NCBI GenBank assembly: GCA_012514445.1
Contig: JAAZAI010000420.1
Coordinates: 1 to 9,068, forward strand
DNA from: Lentisphaerota bacterium
Lineage (GTDB): Bacteria; Verrucomicrobiota; Kiritimatiellia; RFP12; UBA3636
Length of the DNA: 9,068 nucleotides
Reading direction: 5' to 3'
A program made the position numbers and the translations under genes. Under the pieces are notes generated by a model. That model was not told the origin of the DNA and did not search any database. It worked only from the letters and a program-made list of their open reading frames with translations. Numbering within the stretch: the stretch's first letter is position 1; every line of letters begins with the position of its first letter. Below, in pieces: positions 6,841 through 9,068 of this stretch.

Positions 6841-7092
6841 ATGAAACTCGGCATCCAACTCTATTCCGTTCGCGACAGGCTCGGCAAGGATTTTTCCGGC
6901 ACGCTTGCCGCGCTCAAGAGCATGCGCTTCGAAGGCGTCGAATTCGCCGGACAATACGGCGGGCTGAACCCCGGCGAGACCGCCGCCGCCCTCGATCAAG
7001 TCGGCCTGACCTGTTGCGGGATGCACTCCGATCCGGCGACCCTGATGGACACCTTCATCCGGCGCGGCTTGTGTCGGATCCCGAGATTTTGA
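6841..7092 (+). pseudogene. Truncated sugar phosphate isomerase/epimerase (N-terminal quarter only)
   Basis: The reading frame encodes 83 residues. Residues 1-70 match the beginning of the xylose-isomerase-like TIM-barrel family (sugar phosphate isomerases/epimerases, also including IolE-type dehydratases): MKLGIQLYSVRDRLGKDF, then FEGVEFAGQYGG, then a helix and VGLTCCGMHSD. Members are normally about 250-290 residues. Here the similarity stops after about residue 70 and an unrelated tail (IRRGLCRIPRF) runs to a stop 12 bases before the next gene. One to two beta-alpha units cannot form the barrel or its C-terminal metal and catalytic residues, so the product should be inactive. AGGA at 6831-6834, overlapping the upstream stop, is a proper ribosome-binding site, so the 5' end is intact and the loss is a 3' deletion or recombination. 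I found no remaining part elsewhere in the window. An assembly joint is an alternative. Confidence 0.75.
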
Positions 7093-7098
7093 TAGACT
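7069..7098 (+). promoter_or_regulatory. Possible promoter giving a leaderless esterase transcript
   Basis: TTGTGT (7069-7074) and TAGACT (7093-7098) are 18 bases apart, the -10 box matching the consensus at four of six positions. The -10 box ends six bases before the ATG at 7105, so transcription would start at or next to the start codon. No Shine-Dalgarno sequence precedes that ATG, unlike most genes upstream, which supports leaderless translation. The local run ATTTTGATAG is also AT-rich compared with its surroundings. The call is inferred from spacing and sequence only. Confidence 0.4.
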
Positions 7099-7104
7099 CG
7101 CCGC

Positions 7105-8235
7105 ATGAAATCCAAACCAGAATTCAAGACGTTCGGCGCGGGTCTCCAAGACCTGTTCGCCTGTGAAGACGGGACGGTGGTTCGCACGGCGGACGACTGG
7201 CGCCGTCGGCGCGAAGAACTCAAGCGCAGTCTCCAGGCCCACTGCTACGGCACGATGCCGCCCGCGCCCGCCGCGCCGCCGCGCGTCGTCCAGGTCCAGC
7301 CGCCTCTCGGCGTGCGCGGTGCGCCCTCCGCCTCGCTCTCGCGCCATGTGACGCACCCCTTCGCGGACAGCGACTACGGCTTGCTGTTCGATGTCTACAT
7401 GCCGGCGGGGGACTCGGCGCAGGGGCCGCATCCGACGATTCTCTGCGGCGACGGGTGCTGGCAGCGCGTCACTGCGGAATACGTCGAACTTGTCACCGGG
7501 CGTGGCTATGCGCTGTGCGTCTTCGACCGCACCACGACCGTCCCGGACTTCATGTTCCGGGGAGACCGCTCCGAAGGTGCGCCCTTCGTCCCGGCGCGCG
7601 ACAGCGTTCTGGAACGCCGCCATCCCGAGCTGGATTTCGGCGCCATCGCGGCGTGGGCCTGGGGCTTCAGCCGGATCATGGACGCGATCGAGCAGCTCGG
7701 GTCGCTGGACGCCTCTCGCGTGGCGGTGTGCGGACACTCTCGCGGCGGAAAGGCCTCGCTGCTCGCCGGGGCGTTTGACGAGCGCTTCGCCCTCGTCTTC
7801 ACGAATGGCTCGGGCTCCGGCGGTTCGGGGAGCTGGTTGTTCCAGGCGCAAGGAGCCGAGCCGCTGGCAACGATCGTACGCGCGTTTCCGACGTGGTTCT
7901 CCGCGCGTTTCGCCAGCTACGCGGACGCGGAGGGGACGTTGCCCTTCGACAGCCATTTTCTCAAGGCGCTGTGCGCGCCGCGGCCGGTCGTCGCCTCCGA
8001 CGCGCTGGGCGATCTCTGGGCGAATCCGGCGGGCGCGTGCGTGACGCATGCGGCCGCGCGCAAGGTCTACGAATTCCTGGGCGGCAGGCCCGAGCATGCC
8101 GCGATGCACTTCCGCAACGGCGGCCATGGCCATCTGATCGACGACTGGACGGCGATGCTGGACTACTGCGACGCGCACCACTTCGGCAAGCCCATCCCCT
8201 GGGACCCGCTCTACACTCCGTTCGATATCGCCTGA
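7105..8235 (+). CDS. Alpha/beta-hydrolase esterase resembling CE15 (glucuronoyl esterase-like)
   Basis: The 376-residue protein has the layout of bacterial CE15-like carbohydrate esterases. An N-terminal segment (DWRRRREELKRSLQAHCYG then TMPP) matches their W-RR-E...YG-MPP pattern. The nucleophile elbow is GHSRGGKASLLAGAFDERF with Ser212. Next come the SGSGGSGS segment, FPTWFSARFASY, and LPFDSHFLKALCAPRPVVAS, which resembles the CE15 LPFDQH...APRPV block. The likely catalytic His is His341 in NGGHGHLIDDW. The acid residue is less clear; Glu252 is a candidate. CE15 enzymes cut esters between glucuronic acid and lignin or other alcohols, and are usually exported, but no signal peptide is visible here. 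A different ester substrate or another alpha/beta-hydrolase subgroup is possible. The ATG at 7105 has no ribosome-binding site but a possible -10 box six bases upstream. Its 3' end overlaps the opposing gene by 25 bases. Confidence 0.72.
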   Translation: MKSKPEFKTFGAGLQDLFACEDGTVVRTADDWRRRREELKRSLQAHCYGTMPPAPAAPPRVVQVQPPLGVRGAPSASLSRHVTHPFADSDYGLLFDVYMPAGDSAQGPHPTILCGDGCWQRVTAEYVELVTGRGYALCVFDRTTTVPDFMFRGDRSEGAPFVPARDSVLERRHPELDFGAIAAWAWGFSRIMDAIEQLGSLDASRVAVCGHSRGGKASLLAGAFDERFALVFTNGSGSGGSGSWLFQAQGAEPLATIVRAFPTWFSARFASYADAEGTLPFDSHFLKALCAPRPVVASDALGDLWANPAGACVTHAAARKVYEFLGGRPEHAAMHFRNGGHGHLIDDWTAMLDYCDAHHFGKPIPWDPLYTPFDIA

Positions 8236-8903
8236 TCGCCGGGCAGGTTTACGTGAAATCCGAATCCGCTTGCCCCGCGTCCGCAGTGGTTCTTCACGAG
8301 CAGGACGTTCTCCCCGGCCTTCAACTTCAGCGGAACGCAGACCGGATAGAAGGTCGAGAACTCGGCGCCGTCTTGTGCCACGGCTTGGGGATCGCGGCTG
8401 CCCTTGAGCATCTCTCCGTTGAGCGCGACGTTGGCCCACCAGTCGACGTGCAGCGCCGCTTCCACGGTTTGGTCGACTTCACTGTGGATCACCGTGCGCG
8501 CAAAGCAGACACCCTGTCCGCCCGCACTGCACCGACGGCTGAAATCCACTCCGCTCGCATCGAAGCCGCTTCGTTCAGCGGCAGGGTCCGTACACGTCCA
8601 CCGGACTTTTCCGCCGATGCCGTCGTATTCCCTTGCGGGATCGAATTTCCCTTCGGGGCCGAAGCGGCGGTTCAGCGCATCTCGGATCGTCGTCCCCGGT
8701 TGACGAGGTTCGAACGCCGTGGGAAACGCGCCGATCGTCATCCAGCGTTCCGTCGGCCAGGCCTGCCACTTCGGCCGAAGCTGCACCGCGTAGATGCCTG
8801 CGTCCGCGCCCTCGAAGACTTTGAGCGAGACGGTTCCCTCGTCCAGGGTGACGCCGGGAATCACGAACGTGTCGGGGGGCAGCCGGGATTGTCGACCCCG
8901 CAC
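8211..8903 (-). CDS. C-terminal part of a modular beta-sandwich protein, probably secreted carbohydrate-related (frameshifted)
   Basis: This minus-strand frame ends at TAG (8213-8211); the nominal GTG at 8903 is not a true start. Correct reading seems to begin near 8879, after a run of six C (minus strand); upstream of that the protein continues in another frame (see 8861-9068). The protein reads VTLDEGTVSLKVFEGADAGIY and then AVQLRPKW. A second module follows with KVRWTCTD, then VIHSEVDQTVEAALHVDWWANVALNGE, and VPLKLKAGENVLLVKNHCGRGASGFGF. The pattern of altered vertical strands, a WANVALNG turn and a K-GENVLLVK strand matches terminal jelly-roll modules seen in many PVC-phylum secreted enzymes and surface proteins. 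No catalytic residues can be assigned; the main domain and any signal peptide would lie beyond the window. Its strand and its 25-base tail-to-tail overlap with the esterase show a separate transcription unit. Confidence 0.7.
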   Translation of the reverse strand: MRGRQSRLPPDTFVIPGVTLDEGTVSLKVFEGADAGIYAVQLRPKWQAWPTERWMTIGAFPTAFEPRQPGTTIRDALNRRFGPEGKFDPAREYDGIGGKVRWTCTDPAAERSGFDASGVDFSRRCSAGGQGVCFARTVIHSEVDQTVEAALHVDWWANVALNGEMLKGSRDPQAVAQDGAEFSTFYPVCVPLKLKAGENVLLVKNHCGRGASGFGFHVNLPGDQAISNGV

Positions 8904-9068
8904 GCTTGCGGCAGCGGGTGTCCATTCAACGCCAGCCGGAGGGGAAGCGGATGGCGACTGACGATTCCCAGCAGGATGTCGTAGATTCCACAGACCTTCC
9001 GCCGAAGCTTGATCTCAGCCTGCGTGGCTCCGCAGGCAGAGACCGGCAGTTGGAAGCCCGGGCACCAG
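8861..9068 (-). pseudogene. Upstream part of the same minus-strand beta-sandwich gene (other frame, 5' partial)
   Basis: Reading the minus strand from 9067 gives an open frame of 68 codons to a TGA at 8863-8861. It contains FQLPVSACGATQAEIKLRRK, then VCGIYDILLGIVSRHPLPLR, then LALNGHPLPQACGVDNPG, a beta-sandwich-like sequence with its own LNG turn. The frame used at 8903 is closed by a TGA near the window edge and reads as low-quality sequence there, so it is not the upstream coding frame. Adding one C to the six-C run would join NPGC to PPDTFVIPGV and give one continuous protein with the segment at 8211-8879. The break is therefore a one-base loss, either real decay or a homopolymer sequencing error. 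The gene begins beyond the window. Confidence 0.65.

Noticed and set aside
6739..8439. Antisense open frame of 566 codons
   Set aside because: It covers the ceramidase-like, isomerase and esterase genes in reverse, has arginine-rich low-complexity composition, and also runs through the opposite-frame end of the real minus-strand gene.
7893..8984. Plus-strand open frame of 363 codons across the end of the esterase and beyond
   Set aside because: It is out of frame with the esterase and then opposite the minus-strand beta-sandwich gene. The translation is arginine-rich with no domain.
1..9068. tRNA, rRNA, CRISPR array, insertion sequence or transposase
   Set aside because: No repeated spacer pattern, cloverleaf-like gene, rRNA segment, transposase motif or terminal inverted repeat was seen on either strand.

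Overview
The window is GC-rich bacterial DNA, densely coded, with nearly all genes on the + strand. It looks like part of a chromosome (or metagenome-derived chromosome) from the PVC superphylum, perhaps the Kiritimatiellota/Lentisphaerota/Verrucomicrobiota side. That placement is inference: it rests on cytosolic ceramidase-fold, DegT and CE15-like catabolic genes sitting beside a modular beta-sandwich protein, with no rRNA or marker phylogeny to confirm it.

Region 1 (1-4307) is a housekeeping-type block. It holds the end of an unrecognised protein with a very acidic tail, a parvulin-type peptidyl-prolyl isomerase (probable lipoprotein), an FHA-domain protein with one C-terminal membrane anchor, ispF (isoprenoid MEP pathway) and cysS (cysteinyl-tRNA synthetase). 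The last four are 11 to 42 bases apart, each of the last three preceded by a recognisable ribosome-binding site, so they are probably co-transcribed.

A 132-base gap (4308-4439) contains two abutting perfect hairpins, perhaps a transcription boundary or a dispersed palindromic repeat.

Region 2 (4440-7092) looks like a small catabolic operon: a DegT/DnrJ/EryC1/StrS-type PLP aminotransferase, a ceramidase-fold zinc amidohydrolase without a signal peptide, and only the first quarter of a sugar phosphate isomerase/epimerase. A possible logic is release of an acyl group from an N-acylated amino sugar or aminocyclitol, transamination to a keto compound, then isomerisation or dehydration. The third step is broken here.

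Region 3 (7105-9068) holds a CE15/alpha-beta hydrolase-like esterase with a possible promoter so close to its start codon that the mRNA may be leaderless. Facing it and overlapping its 3' end is the C-terminal part of a larger minus-strand beta-sandwich protein. Its reading frame is broken at a run of six G on the + strand, and it continues beyond the window. The best candidates for something new are the truncated aminotransferase/ceramidase-fold/isomerase cluster, the junction at about 7050-7105, and the tandem hairpin element at 4354-4396.
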